Assembly (NCBI GenBank): GCA_016181985.1
Contig: JACOYG010000004.1
Location: 1 to 5,874, forward strand
Source of the DNA: Candidatus Nealsoniibacteriota bacterium
GTDB taxonomy: Bacteria > Patescibacteriota > Minisyncoccia > Minisyncoccales > MHMH01
DNA: 5,874 nucleotides
Reading direction: 5' to 3'
A program made the position numbers and the translations under genes. Below are positions 5,044-5,874 of this stretch, one piece after another (within the stretch, counting starts at the first letter, position 1; every line of letters starts with the position of its first letter). The notes under the pieces were generated by a model. That model was not told where the DNA came from, did no database searches, and was given only the letters and a program-made list of their open reading frames with translations.

Positions 5044-5874
5044 AACTTTAACTCTTCTTTTATCTCGCCTAAAGACAAAAGAAGTTCTTTAATTTCTTCC
5101 ACGGACAGTCTTTTGGTGTTGGCGGAAGTATACCCCTCGTCCGGCAAAGAAACCTTTTTCACTCCCTGGGAATAATAAAGGCGGTAATCTATTTTAAACG
5201 CTTCGGGATTTATTTTGTAATAATCGCCCTCGTCTTCGGCTCTGACTAATTCTTCCGACGAAATCAAGGTCTCGTGTTTTTTCTCTCCGGGACGGGTTCC
5301 AACCTCTTCAATGCCTTTATTATAAGAAAAAATGGAAATCAGAGCTTGGGCCAAGTCGCCTACGGCGGCGGCCGGAGCTTTTTTAACAAAAATTTCTCCA
5401 TCTTTGCCTTCGGCTAAAGCGTGAAAAACCAAATCAATGGACTCGTCAAGATTCATCATAAAGCGGGTCATATCCGGATTAGTAACATTGATAGAACCCT
5501 GCTCCTCCACCTGCTTCCTCACCGCCTCCGGTACGGGCGGCACGGGCGCAAGTCCCCGCATCAGGGCGCGGAAGTAGAGCCCCGTGCCGCCGCAGAGGAT
5601 AGGAATTTTCCCACCTTGCGTTATTCCAGCTATAGCGGCTTCAGCGCACCTTTTGAATTCCGCCACAGTGTAAGTTTTTTTCGGCGAAACAAAATCAATA
5701 CAGTGATGGGGGATGCCCTGCATTTCCTTTTTGGTGATTTTGCCGGTGCCGATATTAAGAGAGCGGTACACCTGGCGCGAGTCGGCAGAAATAACTTCGC
5801 CGTTAAATTTTTTGGCAATAAGAACCGCGAGTTTAGATTTCCCGCTTGCGGTGGGTCCAAGGATGACAACAAGT
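5028..5874 (-). CDS. Chimeric frame: MiaA N-terminal half joined to FnlA/CapE-type UDP-GlcNAc 4,6-dehydratase C-terminal half (5' end cut by window edge)
   Basis: The frame is open from base 5873 to TAA at 5028-5030, 281 visible residues. Residues 1-124 are the start of tRNA dimethylallyltransferase (MiaA, which puts a dimethylallyl group on A37 of UNN-reading tRNAs): P-loop GPTASGKS (6-13), DSRQVYRSLNIGTGK (31-45), HHCIDFVSP (56-64) and ILCGGTGLYFRALM (92-105). From about residue 125 it becomes the C-terminal part of an FnlA/WbjB/CapE UDP-GlcNAc 4,6-dehydratase/5-epimerase: NVTNPDMTRFMMNLDESIDL, GEIFVKKAPAAAVGDLAQAL, GTRPGEKKHETLIS, EELVRAEDEGDYYKI and YTSANTKRL. The MiaA catalytic remainder and the whole Rossmann and active-site half of the dehydratase are missing, so neither activity is expected. 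The true start lies beyond the window; the GTG at 5769-5771 is internal Val of DSRQVY, not a start. The frame overlaps the SDR gene by 16 bases. It is either a metagenome assembly chimera or a genomic deletion; the sequence alone cannot decide. Confidence 0.9.
   Translation of the reverse strand, partial: LVVILGPTASGKSKLAVLIAKKFNGEVISADSRQVYRSLNIGTGKITKKEMQGIPHHCIDFVSPKKTYTVAEFKRCAEAAIAGITQGGKIPILCGGTGLYFRALMRGLAPVPPVPEAVRKQVEEQGSINVTNPDMTRFMMNLDESIDLVFHALAEGKDGEIFVKKAPAAAVGDLAQALISIFSYNKGIEEVGTRPGEKKHETLISSEELVRAEDEGDYYKINPEAFKIDYRLYYSQGVKKVSLPDEGYTSANTKRLSVEEIKELLLSLGEIKEELKLWKSA
5496..5522 (-). other. Junction between miaA-like and fnlA-like sequence
   Basis: The switch falls within the codons for VRKQVEEQG. 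This wording suits both parents: MiaA has a charged VR-x-x-x-E-E segment after its APVPPVP stretch, and FnlA/CapD-type proteins have a K-Q-x-E-x-G segment just before the TNPDMTRF motif. A shared short sequence there would explain an in-frame join. Base composition changes here too. By hand count, 5521-5580 is 44/60 G+C and 5401-5460 is 24/60, though the MiaA part is itself uneven (24/60 in 5641-5700). The exact breakpoint cannot be fixed from one sequence. Confidence 0.75.

Noticed and set aside
5769..5771. GTG as the start codon of the rightmost gene
   Set aside because: It encodes the internal Val of the MiaA motif DSRQVY. The frame continues upstream through the P-loop to the window edge.

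Overview
The window reads as a surface-glycan locus from an AT-rich, tightly packed bacterial genome, most likely a Patescibacteria/CPR (Parcubacteria-like) organism recovered from a metagenome. That assignment is an inference. It rests on the many A/T-ending codons, the chain of genes overlapping by 16-20 bases, the style of the GT4 glycosyltransferase, and short purine-rich intergenic repeats. Every gene I can support is on the minus strand, so transcription runs from right (5874) to left (1).

Right part (5874 to 2064): five overlapping reading frames. The first, open at the window edge, is a chimera. It starts as the N-terminal half of the tRNA dimethylallyltransferase MiaA (P-loop GPTASGKS) and changes in frame, near 5496-5522, into the C-terminal half of a UDP-GlcNAc 4,6-dehydratase/5-epimerase of the FnlA/WbjB/CapE type. 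Next come an SDR reductase and a separate cupin protein, which together correspond to the two domains of CapF/WbjC/FnlB, and then a UDP-GlcNAc 2-epimerase-fold enzyme of the CapG/WbjD/FnlC type. These are the three steps from UDP-GlcNAc to UDP-N-acetyl-L-fucosamine (UDP-L-FucNAc), a precursor of capsule and O-antigen. As written, the first enzyme lacks its NAD-binding half. The run ends with a PAPS-dependent sulfotransferase.

Middle (2063 to 811): a 122-base gap holds a GAGT-rich core flanked by 19-base inverted repeats. It is followed by a GT4-family glycosyltransferase that carries a 14-base micro-tandem repeat inside its coding sequence.

Left part (810 to 1): the glycosyltransferase stop codon directly abuts a 76-base sequence that is repeated, with 4 mismatches and no gaps, 319 bases further left. 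Each copy lies just upstream of a minus-strand gene. One gene is a 65-residue acidic protein with a CPIC motif. The other is an EcoRI-type adenine methyltransferase cut off by the window edge. Both copies carry the same promoter-like boxes (TTGAAG, 17 bases, TATTTT), so this looks like a duplicated promoter module or a dispersed element driving two accessory genes. No RNA genes, CRISPR arrays or transposase genes were seen, and no gene-free stretch exceeds 300 bases.
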